A stretch of DNA of 64,000 bases from Uliginosibacterium sp. GTDB lineage: Bacteria > Pseudomonadota > Gammaproteobacteria > Burkholderiales > Rhodocyclaceae. A program made the translations under genes and the position numbers. Shown here in pieces: positions 6,224 through 15,235 of this stretch; the first letter of the stretch is position 1; each line of letters opens with the position of its first letter. The notes under the pieces are model-generated. The model did not search any database. It was given only the letters and a program-made list of their open reading frames with translations, and was not told the origin of the DNA. The stretch spans positions 236,767 through 300,766 of the forward strand of contig JADKDZ010000029.1 in the NCBI GenBank assembly GCA_016718265.1, written 5' to 3'.

Positions 6224-7681
6224 CTAGTTCAGCTTGACCACGACGTACTGCCGGTTTTCTCCGCGCTGGATCAAGACGGGTACGCGGTTGCCGGCGGCAT
6301 CGGCGAGTTTGCGCAACTGTTCGATACTGCTGACGCGTTGGTTGTTAACGGCGAGGATGACGTCACCTTGACGGATGCCGGCTTTGGCTGACGCACCGGT
6401 GGCGGATTCAACAAGCAGCGCGCCACCTGTGATGCCCAGCTTGCGCAACTCCGCAGATTCCAGCTCGCGGACGGACAGACCCAGCTTGCCGCCCGTCTCG
6501 GCCTTCTCCGTTTCCTTGCTGACCTTGCCATCGGTCTGCTCGCCAAGCTTCGCCGTGATGTCGCGACGGCTGTTGTCACGCCAGACCTTCAGGCGTACGG
6601 TTTCTCCCGGCGCACGTTCACCGATGAGGCGGGGCAAGTCGGTTGATGCCTCGACATCCACGCCGTCGACCTGCTGAATGATGTCGCCCGCCTGCAAACC
6701 AGCCTTGGCGGCGGGGCCATTCGGCTCGACCAGGCTGACCAGCGCACCCGCGGCTTTCTCAAGCCCGAAGGACTGTGCCAGCTCGGCATCGACGCCCTGG
6801 ATCACCACGCCGAGCTTGCCCCGCGAGACCTTGCCGGTTTTGAGCAGCTGATCGCGGACTTTGAGGGCCACTTCGATCGGGATCGAGAACGAGATCCCGG
6901 CAAACTGGCCTGTGCCCGAGTAGATCTGAGAATTGATGCCGATCACCTCGCCATTGAGGTTGAACAGCGGACCTCCCGAATTGCCAGGGTTGATGGCCAC
7001 ATCGGTCTGGATGAAGTTGGCGTAGTTGTCCCCATCCAGGCGGCGAGCCTTGGCGGAGATGATCCCGGCGGTCACCGTATTCTCGAAGCCAAACGGGGAG
7101 CCGACCGCGAGGACCCACTCACCGACCCGGGCGCGACCAGCATCCCCGGTACGGACGGCTGGCAGGTTGTTCGCATCGATCTTGATGAGTGCAACGTCAC
7201 TGCGCTTGTCTGAACCAATGACTTTGGCCTTGAACTCGCGCTTGTCGGTGAGCTTGACCGTCACTTCGCTGGCGCCGTCAATCACGTGCGCATTTGTCAG
7301 GATGTAACCGTCGTGGCTGACAATGAAACCGGAGCCGACGCCCTGGCTGATCTGCGGGGCTTCCTCGCGCTCGGCGCCGGGTGCCGGCATGCCGAAGCGG
7401 CGGAAGAACTCGAAGAACGGATCGTCTTCATTGCCGAACGGCGAGCGGATCCGGCGTCGATCTACGCTCTTGACGCCGATGTTGACGACCGATGGGCCGA
7501 CTTTCTCGGCAAGCGAGGCAAAGTCCGGAAAACTGCCGCGGGCGGGCGCAACGGCGGGTGAGGCTTCGGGGGCTGAGGCATTCGCATGGGTGGTGCTGAT
7601 ACCTGTTTCCTTCAGGCATCCAGTGAAAGCGATCACCGCAATGCCGGCGACGAGCATTGCACGAGGAAAAGACCTGAGCAT
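6224..7681 (-). CDS. Do-family periplasmic serine protease (DegQ/MucD), probable lipoprotein
   Basis: 485 residues. The N terminus ends in a lipobox-like AFTGC, with Cys at 22, so the enzyme may be lipid-anchored. The trypsin-like domain shows the catalytic triad in its usual contexts: His in LTNAHVIDG, Asp in SDVALIKID, Ser in GNSGGPLFN. Two PDZ domains follow, with the carboxylate-binding GKLGVVIQG and GKLGLSVREL regions and the second ending near the C terminus. It degrades or chaperones misfolded envelope proteins. It is transcribed away from oxyR and ends at the hairpin at 6153-6176. The family assignment is firm; choosing between DegQ, DegP and MucD names is not possible by eye. Confidence 0.93.
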   Translation of the reverse strand: MLRSFPRAMLVAGIAVIAFTGCLKETGISTTHANASAPEASPAVAPARGSFPDFASLAEKVGPSVVNIGVKSVDRRRIRSPFGNEDDPFFEFFRRFGMPAPGAEREEAPQISQGVGSGFIVSHDGYILTNAHVIDGASEVTVKLTDKREFKAKVIGSDKRSDVALIKIDANNLPAVRTGDAGRARVGEWVLAVGSPFGFENTVTAGIISAKARRLDGDNYANFIQTDVAINPGNSGGPLFNLNGEVIGINSQIYSGTGQFAGISFSIPIEVALKVRDQLLKTGKVSRGKLGVVIQGVDAELAQSFGLEKAAGALVSLVEPNGPAAKAGLQAGDIIQQVDGVDVEASTDLPRLIGERAPGETVRLKVWRDNSRRDITAKLGEQTDGKVSKETEKAETGGKLGLSVRELESAELRKLGITGGALLVESATGASAKAGIRQGDVILAVNNQRVSSIEQLRKLADAAGNRVPVLIQRGENRQYVVVKLN

Positions 7682-7846
7682 GAAAACTCCTCCTGAATTT
7701 CAAGTAATTGGATGAATCGGCCCGACCTGGCCGGGCAATGACAGGGGCTCTGACGGCACGCCCGTCCGGCGGTTCCGGCTGCTAACAAACGCTTACAAAG
7801 TGGGGGGCGTTTGACGCAAGTTCAAGAGTTTTCTGCACACAAGGTC

Positions 7847-7873
7847 TTGACTATCCATATGACGGATTATAAT
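7847..7873 (+). promoter_or_regulatory. Putative sigma-70 promoter of oxyR
   Basis: TTGACT, a 15-base spacer and TATAAT. The -10 is a perfect match and the start codon of oxyR follows 52 bases later. The spacer is short by two bases for an ideal promoter, which might reflect control by OxyR itself. Confidence 0.6.
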
Positions 7874-7925
7874 TAACAATTCCTATGCTTCGAGCCACAG
7901 GGAATCCTCAACCGGACTCTTCGTC

Positions 7926-8843
7926 ATGACGCTAACCGATCTCCGCTATATCCTCGCCTTGGCACAAGAGCGCCACTTTGGCCGCGCCGCGGAAAAGTGC
8001 CATGTGAGCCAGCCGACCTTGTCGGTGGCCGTGAAGAAGCTCGAAGAGCAGTTGGGTATCTTGTTGTTTGAGCGCAGTGCGGCTGATGTCAAAGTGACCG
8101 AAATCGGGCGCCGTATTGTGGAGCAGGCCGAGCGTGTGCTGCATGAGGCCAACCAGATCCGCGATATTGCCGAAGCGGGACGCGATTCCTTCTCCGGGCC
8201 CTTGCATCTGGGAGTGATCTACACGATCGGCCCGTATCTGCTGCCGTCGTTGGTCCCCTTGCTTGCGGCTCGTGCGCCGCGCATGCCGCTGGTGATTCAG
8301 GAGAACTACACGCATCGCCTCGCCGAGCAGCTGAAAAAGGGTGAAATTGATGTGGCGATTCTGGCTTTGCCTTTTCAGGAGCCCGGGATCGTTACGCAGC
8401 CGGTGTATGACGAGCCTTTCCGCATTGTTCTGCCCAAGAGCCATGCGTGGGCCAAGAATGAGTCGATTTCTGCCGAACAATTGCAGGAGGAGCCTTTGCT
8501 CCTGCTGGGCGCCGGGAACTGTTTTCGGGATCAGGTGCTGGAGGCCTGTCCGCGTTGTGCACACGGCACGGGTTTGCAGAAAACCATGGAAGGCAGCTCA
8601 CTGGAGACGATTCGACACATGGTCGCGACGGGCCTTGGTGTGACCGTGCTGCCCAGCTCGGCGGCCGACCCGCAGGTCAGCAACCAGAGCCTCGTATCGA
8701 TCCGCAAGTTTTCTGCGCCCGAGCCGAGCCGCCGTGTCGCGATCGCCTGGCGGGTCACCTATCCACGAACCCGGGTGATCGACCTGCTGCGAGCGGTGGT
8801 GCTCGACAGCAAGCTGCCAGGGGTGACGCCAGTGCGCCCTTGA
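7926..8843 (+). CDS. oxyR: Hydrogen peroxide-responsive LysR-type regulator OxyR
   Basis: 305 residues. An N-terminal winged helix-turn-helix (RYILALAQERHFGRAAEKCH and SQPTLSVAVKKLEEQLG) is followed by a LysR substrate-binding domain. The redox cysteines fall exactly at residues 199 and 208 (GAGNCFRDQVLEAC), the same numbers as in E. coli OxyR, so peroxide sensing by disulfide formation is expected. A third Cys at 211 lies next to them. The gene ends one base before the convergent phosphoesterase gene. A strong -10 lies upstream. Confidence 0.95.
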   Translation: MTLTDLRYILALAQERHFGRAAEKCHVSQPTLSVAVKKLEEQLGILLFERSAADVKVTEIGRRIVEQAERVLHEANQIRDIAEAGRDSFSGPLHLGVIYTIGPYLLPSLVPLLAARAPRMPLVIQENYTHRLAEQLKKGEIDVAILALPFQEPGIVTQPVYDEPFRIVLPKSHAWAKNESISAEQLQEEPLLLLGAGNCFRDQVLEACPRCAHGTGLQKTMEGSSLETIRHMVATGLGVTVLPSSAADPQVSNQSLVSIRKFSAPEPSRRVAIAWRVTYPRTRVIDLLRAVVLDSKLPGVTPVRP

Positions 8844-9590
8844 TCAGGCGCGGCCCAAAACGTGGAGGGCCAGGCGCGGGGGCAAGCCGGCAGCCTTGAT
8901 CTTGATAGCCGCAGCGCGGTGATCATAGGGAATGCGGAAGAACGATAGCCGCTGTCGTTCCAGATCAAAAATGGCATATCGGGCACCGGTCAGACCATCG
9001 CGCGGTTGACCGCAGGAGCCGACGATCGCCAGCCAGTTTCTGCGGTCTGGTACGCCGACCGCCATGTTTTCGGCCGGGCGGAAGGCGAACATGTGGCCAT
9101 CGCGACCACTGTAGTACAGCGCGGGGTCGTGCACATGGCCACTGAACGCCCAGCATGTGCCGGCCGCCTGCAGGCTCTCAAATGCTTCGGTGCCGGTGCT
9201 GATGTAGCGCCAGCTCTCCGGTGTGCGAGCCGAGGCATGAACGCAGGTGATGCCGTTCTCCTGATGCATCAGTGGCAGGCGCCGCAGGAATTCCAGCTGG
9301 CGGGGCTTGAGCTGCATGATGGTCCAGTCGATGGCCGCCTGTGCATCGGCATTCAAGTGGCAAGGAAAGCGGGCACAGGCCAAGGCGTCATGATTGCCGA
9401 GAATGGCGACCGCTTCTTTGCATTCGACCAGCGCCATGCATCGCTCCAGCACCGCCTCCGGGTCCGCCCCGTATCCCACCAGATCGCCGATCAGCATGAA
9501 TCTTGAGACCCCGTGGGCGCGCGCATGGGCAATGACCGCCTCGAAGGCTTCGATATTGCTATGAATATCGGCAATCAGCGCGTATCGCAT
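8844..9590 (-). CDS. Calcineurin-like metallophosphoesterase
   Basis: 248 residues with the metal-binding motifs of the family in order: DIHSN near the N terminus (D8, H10), GDLVGYG, GNHD and FSGHVHDP. The short GDLVGYGADP form resembles the YfcE/ApaH-like small phosphodiesterases that often have unclear substrates. It is monocistronic and convergent with oxyR, their stop codons touching. The substrate cannot be told from sequence. Confidence 0.85.
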   Translation of the reverse strand: MRYALIADIHSNIEAFEAVIAHARAHGVSRFMLIGDLVGYGADPEAVLERCMALVECKEAVAILGNHDALACARFPCHLNADAQAAIDWTIMQLKPRQLEFLRRLPLMHQENGITCVHASARTPESWRYISTGTEAFESLQAAGTCWAFSGHVHDPALYYSGRDGHMFAFRPAENMAVGVPDRRNWLAIVGSCGQPRDGLTGARYAIFDLERQRLSFFRIPYDHRAAAIKIKAAGLPPRLALHVLGRA

Positions 9591-9750
9591 CTTGGTTCAG
9601 GGTTCCAGTTTGGGCGGAGCGAGTGACATGAGCGAGCTCCGGAAAGCGACACCGTGACACCTATCGATAACGGCAGTGTACGCGCGTGAATCCAATCAAT
9701 ATCTGTAAGGAGGCACGATAGCGACGCACAATCGCTTTAGCGAGCGCGTC

Positions 9751-9756
9751 TATAAT
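9751..9756 (+). promoter_or_regulatory. Probable -10 element of the ferredoxin-hydrolase pair
   Basis: A perfect TATAAT lies 28 bases before the ferredoxin-like start codon. No good -35 is seen at the proper distance. Confidence 0.45.
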
Positions 9757-9783
9757 CATTGCCCCACCCGGAGCGTACGAATA

Positions 9784-10095
9784 ATGGAATCCCACTTCAA
9801 GCATCATGTTTTCTTCTGTTGCAACCAGCGGGAGGCGCACGATACCAGTTGCAACAATCACGGTGCCAGTGCGCTGCAGACTTATGCCAAGGAGCAAGTG
9901 CGCGCGTTGGGGCTGGATGGCGCCCGGCAGATCCGCATCAACAAGGCTGGCTGCCTGGGCCGCTGTGATGATGGCCCGGTGCTGGTGGTCTATCCCGACG
10001 GTATCTGGTACACCTACGTGGATCGCGAAGATATCGACGAGATCATCCGCGAGCATCTACAGCACGGGCGGGTCGTGGAGCGGCTTCGTATATGA
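9784..10095 (+). CDS. Thioredoxin-like [2Fe-2S] ferredoxin domain protein
   Basis: 103 residues. It matches the (2Fe-2S) ferredoxin domain family with a thioredoxin-like fold: HHVFFCCNQR near residue 10, a Cys in TSCNNHG, and the pair in KAGCLGRCDDGPVLVVYPDG. It ends with an acidic helix. Such proteins probably carry a [2Fe-2S] cluster, but the partner is unknown. The hydrolase gene starts within its last codons (ATGA overlap), so the two are translationally coupled. Confidence 0.85.
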   Translation: MESHFKHHVFFCCNQREAHDTSCNNHGASALQTYAKEQVRALGLDGARQIRINKAGCLGRCDDGPVLVVYPDGIWYTYVDREDIDEIIREHLQHGRVVERLRI

Positions 10096-10748
10096 AGGCC
10101 GCACCCACGACGCAACAGTTGATTGCCGGGCCTGCCGGTCTCATTGAGGTGCTGGTGGACGCGCCCTCCAGCCCGCGGGGCATCGCCTTGATTGCGCATC
10201 CGCATCCGCTGTTTGGGGGTGCCAACACCAACAAGGTAACGCATACCCTGGCGCGTACGCTGCGGGACCTTGGTCACGTCGCGCTGCGCCCGAACTTTCG
10301 CGGTGTGGGTCAAAGTGGCGGCAGCCACGACCACGGTGTGGGCGAAACAGAAGATCTGCTTGCCGTGCTCGATTGGGCTCACCAGCACTGGCAACTCGAT
10401 GTCTATCGGCCCAGCATATTGGCGGGGTTTTCGTTCGGCGCCTACGTGCAGACGCGTGTCGCGCGGCGCCTTGCCGAGGCAGGCCATCCGGCCAGGCGTC
10501 TGATCCTGATTGGCACTGCGGCCGGCTTCATCGAGGGTGCACGCCAGTACGACACCGAGGCAGTCGGTCCGGACACGCTCGTGATTCATGGTTCGAAAGA
10601 CGAAACTGTGCCGCTTGAAAATGTACTGCGCTGGGCGGAGCCGCTGGACGTGCCTGTTGTGGTTGTTCCGGGTGCGGACCACTTCTTCCACGGACGCCTC
10701 CATACGCTACGTGACATCATCAACCGCGCGTCGTGCGAGTGCGATTGA
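10092..10748 (+). CDS. Alpha/beta hydrolase
   Basis: 218 residues. It shows the strand-turn-helix nucleophile motif GFSFGA (Ser), an oxyanion region HPHPLFGG, the acid in IHGSKDETVP and the His in GADHFFHGRL, all in the order of small serine hydrolases such as the dienelactone hydrolase-like group. No signal peptide. It overlaps the ferredoxin-like gene by four bases. Substrate unknown. Confidence 0.85.
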   Translation: MKAAPTTQQLIAGPAGLIEVLVDAPSSPRGIALIAHPHPLFGGANTNKVTHTLARTLRDLGHVALRPNFRGVGQSGGSHDHGVGETEDLLAVLDWAHQHWQLDVYRPSILAGFSFGAYVQTRVARRLAEAGHPARRLILIGTAAGFIEGARQYDTEAVGPDTLVIHGSKDETVPLENVLRWAEPLDVPVVVVPGADHFFHGRLHTLRDIINRASCECD

Positions 10749-10777
10749 AGCTTTTAGCCACCCTCGGGAGCATCGCC

Positions 10778-11386
10778 ATGAAATTGATCGCATCACTGAC
10801 CAGCCCGTATGTTCGCAAGATCCGCATCGCCCTGCTGGAAAAAGGTCTTACGTTCGAACTTGTCAACGAACCACCCTGGGAGCCGGGCAACAAGGTTTGC
10901 GACTACAACCCGCTGGGCAAGGTTCCCGCTTTGCAAGCCGATGATGGCGAGATCTTCTTCAATTCGCCGGTGATCGCCGACTACCTTGAAACCCTGCCCG
11001 CAGCGGTGCGGCTGATTCCCGTTGAGGCGCTTGAAGCCGTGCGCGTCAAGCAACTTGAAGCCTTGGCTGATGGCGTGACCGACGCAGGTGTCGTCTGGCT
11101 GCTGGAAACGCGTCGCGCCGCAGACAAGCAGGACGCAACGGTTATCGACCGCCAGCGTGGCAAGATTGAGCGCGGTCTGGATGCGCTGGAGCACAAACTC
11201 CAAGGGAGAGACTGGCTGTATGGCACCCACCTCAGCCTTGCCGACATCGCCGCGGGTTGTTGCGTTCTCTGGCTGGATTTCCGCCTGCCGCAGTACGACT
11301 GGCGCAGCAGCCGGCCGAATCTGACCGCTTACGCCAAGCGACTCGCGGAGCGGGCCGCGTTTGTGCAGACCGTTCCAGTCGTCTGA
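10778..11386 (+). CDS. Glutathione S-transferase family protein
   Basis: 202 residues from the ATG at 10778; a longer in-frame reading would start inside the hydrolase gene, and GGGAG stands before this ATG. The N-terminal thioredoxin-like domain shows SLTSPYVRKIRIALLEKG, the cis-Pro region GKVPAL and the glutathione-contacting FNSPVIADYLE. The C-terminal all-helical domain contains LSLADIAAGC with the conserved N-capping Asp. It is a cytoplasmic glutathione conjugating or reducing enzyme of unknown substrate, and lies 29 bases after the hydrolase. Confidence 0.9.
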   Translation: MKLIASLTSPYVRKIRIALLEKGLTFELVNEPPWEPGNKVCDYNPLGKVPALQADDGEIFFNSPVIADYLETLPAAVRLIPVEALEAVRVKQLEALADGVTDAGVVWLLETRRAADKQDATVIDRQRGKIERGLDALEHKLQGRDWLYGTHLSLADIAAGCCVLWLDFRLPQYDWRSSRPNLTAYAKRLAERAAFVQTVPVV

Positions 11387-11406
11387 CTCGCGATACCAGG
11401 CCCAAG

Positions 11407-11436
11407 AAAAAAACGCCCTGGCGTTCAGGGCGTTTT
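11407..11436. terminator. Bidirectional intrinsic terminator
   Basis: ACGCCCTG-gcgtt-CAGGGCGT hairpin flanked by seven A on the left and four T on the right. It serves both the GST gene (+) and the VOC gene (-). Confidence 0.85.
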
Positions 11437-11459
11437 CGTGCTGCCGCTCGGAACCCGCG

Positions 11460-11810
11460 TCAGCCCATTGTGAAGGCCGCGAGCTTGTTGCCATCCAGAT
11501 CGCGAAAATAGGCGGCGTAGAAGCCGTCGTTCCCGCGTGGGCCGGGGGCGCCTTCGTCCTTGCCGCCGAGTTCCAGCGCCTTTTTGTGGAAGGCCGCGAC
11601 GGCTTCCGGGGTGGGCAAGTAGAGAGAGGTCATCGAGCCGTTGCCAACCGTGGCCGGCTGGCCGTCATAAGGCTTGATCACACCGATCGAAGGTTTGTCC
11701 GGCGCAACGCCCCAACTCACAAAGCGCTCCGATTCCAACTGACGCTTGGCGCCAATCGTTCCGAACAGGGCATCGAAGAAGGCTGCTGCATAAAACAAGC
11801 GCCCTGTCAC
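11460..11810 (-). pseudogene. VOC/glyoxalase-like protein with disrupted N terminus
   Basis: The last about 115 residues are a good vicinal-oxygen-chelate domain: FFDALFGTIGAKR, WGVAPDKPSIGV, GNGSMTSLYLPTPEAV and the end FRDLDGNKLAAFTMG. The first beta strand, which normally carries a metal ligand, is missing: the open frame continues upstream into the serA terminator, and no good ATG exists. The base frame one step away reads GDRAL, which fits the usual lead-in to this domain, so a one-base loss near 11800 is likely. The in-frame GTG at 11810 is the only formal start. Function unknown. Confidence 0.6.
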
Positions 11811-11855
11811 CTGCCTGGAGAGCCTTGCTGGATGCGGTTCTTCAGGCAATGAAAA

Positions 11856-11879
11856 CGGGCCCGTCCGCAGACGGGCCCG
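11856..11879 (-). terminator. Terminator hairpin of serA
   Basis: CGGGCCCGTC-cgca-GACGGGCCCG, a perfect 10-bp stem, followed on the minus strand by UUUUC. It stands 25 bases after the serA stop. Confidence 0.75.
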
Positions 11880-11904
11880 CATGTCGAACCCTTGGGCCGA
11901 TGGC

Positions 11905-13080
11905 TTACTGGCAGTTCGGCAGTACGCGAACGTTGATCACGCCGTCTACCGCTTGCAGCTTGGCCACCAGATCAGCCGACACTTCACCGGAAACGTCGAT
12001 GATGTTGTAGGCGTAGTCACCCTTGTTCTTGTTGATCATGTCGTCGATGTTCAGGCCGGATGCACCGATGGCGGTGGTCAGGTTGCTGATCACGTTCGGC
12101 ACGTTCTTGTTGGCCACGGTGATACGGGTCTTGCCGGTCGGGGCCATTTCGCAGGCCGGGTAGTTCACCGAATTCTTGATGTTGCCACGCTCAAGGAATT
12201 CACGGATCTGGTCGGCAGCCATCACGGCGCAGTTGTCTTCCGATTCCGGTGTCGAGGCGCCCAGGTGCGGGACGCACAGAATCTTGTCCACGCCCAGCAG
12301 TTCATCTTCCGGCAGATCGATCACATAACCAGCTACTTGGCCGGAGGCGATCGCAGCCTTGATGGCAGCGTTGTCAACGAGACCGTTGCGGCTGAAGTTC
12401 ATCAGGCGGGCGCCCTTCTTCATGCGGCCGATGCGCTCGGCGTTGAAGAGGTTCTTGGTGTCCTTGGTGGCCGGCACGTGGATAGTGATGTAGTCGGACT
12501 CAGCAATCAGCGCATCCAGGCTGGCAGCCTTCTGCACTTCGTGCGAAAGCTTCCAGGCTGCATCAATGCTCACGAAGGGGTCGAAACCGATGACCTTCAT
12601 GCCCAGCGCGTTGGCAGCGTTGGCCACCAATACGCCGATAGCGCCCAAACCGATCACGCCCAGCGTCTTGCCCTGGATTTCGGGGCCGACGAACTGGGCC
12701 TTGCCCTTTTCCACCAGCGGCGGCACATCGGCACCCTTGCCCTTGAGCGTCTGGCACCAGGTGATGCCTTCATGGATGTTGCGCGACGACATCAGCATTG
12801 CTGCGATCACGATTTCCTTCACGCCGTTGGCGTTGGCGCCTGGGGTGTTGAACACCACGATGCCGCGCTCGGCACACTTGTCCAGCGGAATGTTGTTCAC
12901 GCCAGCGCCAGCACGGGCAATGGCCTTCACCGAAGCGGGGATTTCCATCGTGTGCATGTCGGCCGAGCGCAACATGATGCCGTCCGGGTTGACGATCTCG
13001 GTGGCGGATTCGTAATTGTCACGCGGCAGGCGGTCGAGGCCACAGGCGGCAATCTTGTTCAGCGTTTGAATCTTGAACAT
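11905..13080 (-). CDS. serA: D-3-phosphoglycerate dehydrogenase
   Basis: 391 residues. It shows the D-isomer 2-hydroxyacid dehydrogenase fold: RAGAGVNNIPLD, the Rossmann GxGxxG (LGVIGLGAIGVLVAN), the catalytic Arg in NFSRNGLVD, Glu region and His in VPHLGASTPES. The last about 75 residues form an ACT regulatory domain (NLTTAIGASGLNIDDM). It oxidises 3-phosphoglycerate to 3-phosphohydroxypyruvate, the first step of serine synthesis, and the ACT domain suggests serine feedback. It is monocistronic, ended by the 11856 hairpin. The 177 bases upstream hold its promoter region, with nothing recognised. Confidence 0.93.
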   Translation of the reverse strand: MFKIQTLNKIAACGLDRLPRDNYESATEIVNPDGIMLRSADMHTMEIPASVKAIARAGAGVNNIPLDKCAERGIVVFNTPGANANGVKEIVIAAMLMSSRNIHEGITWCQTLKGKGADVPPLVEKGKAQFVGPEIQGKTLGVIGLGAIGVLVANAANALGMKVIGFDPFVSIDAAWKLSHEVQKAASLDALIAESDYITIHVPATKDTKNLFNAERIGRMKKGARLMNFSRNGLVDNAAIKAAIASGQVAGYVIDLPEDELLGVDKILCVPHLGASTPESEDNCAVMAADQIREFLERGNIKNSVNYPACEMAPTGKTRITVANKNVPNVISNLTTAIGASGLNIDDMINKNKGDYAYNIIDVSGEVSADLVAKLQAVDGVINVRVLPNCQ

Positions 13081-13257
13081 CGTGGACTTCCTCTCAAGAG
13101 ATGAGTTGTTTTCAGAAATCGGTGCAGACGGCCCGAGCCAGGCTAGGGCAATTGGGCGTTGATTGTATGTCCGAACATCGCCGTTTGTAATTGCAACGGC
13201 TCAATTCTCTGGCAGGTAGTTGACCGAAGGGGGTGTTTCCGTGACGCCACCGCCGGA

Positions 13258-14715
13258 TCAGGCTGCAACGGTGGAGAGGCAGGTGGGGGCGGCCTGCAGG
13301 AAACGCGTACCGTAGGCGACGTGCCCGAGATGGTTGATCTGCATGGCATCCCAGATCCGAGCGGACGGCAGGGTGGCCGGATTGGCCAGCCGCTGCAAGG
13401 CAAGGTCCACAGCGTGTTCGAAGTCCTGCCGGTCTGATCCTGCATCCATGCGTCTTGCCAGCGCAAGCAGGCGTTGCAGCATGGGCTCCGCCAGTTCGCG
13501 CATGCCTGTCCGGCTGTCATCCGCGCACAGCGGCAAACTTGGGTTGCGACCGGAGAGGGCGACGCGGTGGTGGTTCTCCTGCAAGAGTGCCCACTCCTCC
13601 GGCCCGATCGGCGTGTCTTGGCCCAACAGGCAATCGAGCATCAGTACCTGGATAAAACGGAGGGTATCGAGATCGATCGCCTCGGGCGCAAAGGGGTTCA
13701 GATCAAGAATGCGAACTTCCGCGTAATACACGCCGTCGCGATCCATGGCGTCGAGATGCCCTTCGCCCTTGCGGATGCGGCCTTTCAGGCGGATGGCGGC
13801 GTAGAACTCGCTTTCGGACTGTAAAACCCGGTCGTTGATCTGGCTCGGCAGGCCATTGGCCATCAACCCGAGTTTCTGGAATTTGTCGCTCGGGGTCGCC
13901 ATCAGCGCACGGATATCGTGGCTGTACTCCGCCAGCGAATTGAACGAGACCGGCATGTCGCTGAAGGCCGTATCGGCGTACCCGTAGCGGCTGACACGCA
14001 ACGAGGTGGCGTGTTGCTCGTGCTCATCGATGAAGGCTTTGCAGCCACGGCAACAGGCTTTGACAGTTTGCACTTGCTGTCGGACGACGCCGCTGAAACT
14101 CTCATCTGCGGCAGGTGACGCCCCCGTCAGCCAGACCAGTAGCCAGCGCTGGCGCAGGAAATTCCGTGCCATTCGAAAGTAGGCAGCGTCGACACCGTGC
14201 CGATCCGTGTAGCCAAGCGCAGCCAGCAATTCGCGCGAGAACGAGAAGTTGAAATGGATGCCGGAGATCATCTGCATTCGCCGCCCATAGCGGTTCGCCA
14301 GCCCCACACGATAGAGCTCGCGCATACGCCCTTCTGGCGTATCTGCGAAACGGGCAATCGGAATGCGAGACTCTTCGGGCAAGCAAGTGGGCATGCTCAA
14401 GGGCCAGAGTCGCTCACCGCGTGCGTCAAGCACCTGTTCGACCTCCGCCTGGATGCCGCGCAAGGCACCCAGTGCTTCGTCTACCGATGCACAAGGCGGG
14501 GTGATCATTTCAAGCTGGCTCTCGGAGAAATCCACCGTGATCCGATCGTTCTCAAGCTTGTCACCAAACTCTGCCGGATGAGGTGTCAGCGCAAGGCTGC
14601 CATCTGGTTTTACCCGTAACGCCTCACGTTCGATCCCGAAAGCGCCGCTGCGCAACATGGCAGGCACGGTGCGCTGTGACACCCAGTCGAGGTCGTAAAG
14701 AGACGGTTTGTTCAT
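13258..14715 (-). CDS. gshA: Glutamate-cysteine ligase
   Basis: 485 residues of the proteobacterial GshA type. Diagnostic motifs are GIEREALRV near the N terminus, VDFSESQLEMITPP, LANRYGRRMQMISGIHFNFSFS, and the CRGCKAFIDEH and YAEVRILDLNPFAP regions. It joins glutamate and cysteine with ATP, the first and rate-limiting step of glutathione synthesis. The gene follows a small ArsR regulator on the same strand, 63 bases apart, so the two may form an operon. Length is close to that of the E. coli enzyme. Confidence 0.93.
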   Translation of the reverse strand: MNKPSLYDLDWVSQRTVPAMLRSGAFGIEREALRVKPDGSLALTPHPAEFGDKLENDRITVDFSESQLEMITPPCASVDEALGALRGIQAEVEQVLDARGERLWPLSMPTCLPEESRIPIARFADTPEGRMRELYRVGLANRYGRRMQMISGIHFNFSFSRELLAALGYTDRHGVDAAYFRMARNFLRQRWLLVWLTGASPAADESFSGVVRQQVQTVKACCRGCKAFIDEHEQHATSLRVSRYGYADTAFSDMPVSFNSLAEYSHDIRALMATPSDKFQKLGLMANGLPSQINDRVLQSESEFYAAIRLKGRIRKGEGHLDAMDRDGVYYAEVRILDLNPFAPEAIDLDTLRFIQVLMLDCLLGQDTPIGPEEWALLQENHHRVALSGRNPSLPLCADDSRTGMRELAEPMLQRLLALARRMDAGSDRQDFEHAVDLALQRLANPATLPSARIWDAMQINHLGHVAYGTRFLQAAPTCLSTVAA

Positions 14716-14778
14716 TCGATACTCCTTGGTTCAGAACTTCCTGCACGGCCGGGCTTGCCAGCTTAGCCCGCCTTGGCA

Positions 14779-15114
14779 TCAGGCGTCAGGACTTGCCACC
14801 CGAGTGGGTAATTGCTGCAGAAAACTACGGACGTCCTCGACCGCTTCCATGTTGATCCGGCACACGAAACTTTGCCCGGAGCGCTTGACGGTAATCAGCC
14901 CGGCGTTCTGCAACTCTTTGAAGTGGTGAGAAATTGTGGAGCGTGACAAGCCTATTGCACAGCAGGCGCGTGTGAAGCAGCGGGCGACCCCTTCGCAGGG
15001 GTCGCCGTCGGGGAACTCTCCGGCCTCTTGCCACGCACATAACATGCGAAAGATTCTCAGGCGTTGAGGATTGGAAAGTGCCTTGAATACTCTAGCTAAG
15101 GCTTCGTGTTCCAT
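14779..15114 (-). CDS. ArsR-family transcriptional regulator
   Basis: 111 residues with the winged helix-turn-helix of the ArsR/SmtB family: FKALSNPQRLRIFRML and the recognition helix SRSTISHHFKELQNAGLI. It is rich in cysteine (positions 26, 40, 46, 51, 52 and 85), which could bind a metal ion or sense redox state. It precedes gshA on the same strand. A perfect inverted repeat overlaps its start codon, suggesting it represses itself and perhaps gshA. The ligand is not known. Confidence 0.85.
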   Translation of the reverse strand: MEHEALARVFKALSNPQRLRIFRMLCAWQEAGEFPDGDPCEGVARCFTRACCAIGLSRSTISHHFKELQNAGLITVKRSGQSFVCRINMEAVEDVRSFLQQLPTRVASPDA

Positions 15115-15136
15115 TGTTCTAAGTTATTCGAACAAT
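15113..15136. promoter_or_regulatory. Inverted repeat over the arsR-type start codon (putative operator)
   Basis: ATTGTTC, ten bases, GAACAAT: a perfect 7-bp inverted repeat. Its left arm overlaps the minus-strand start codon (15112-15114). Placement and size fit an ArsR dimer site, so autorepression is plausible. Confidence 0.55.
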
Positions 15137-15235
15137 TGCTTACCGTCAAGCCAATAAATGGTGGCGGGTGCTCAACCGCAGCACCCGAATGCCGTTAATG
15201 CTTTAGTCCCCTCCGGCAACCTGGTTCGTTCCGCT

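Noticed and set aside
11881..13104. Plus-strand open frame of 407 codons
   Set aside because: Antisense shadow of serA; His/Val-rich composition typical of reversed coding sequence.
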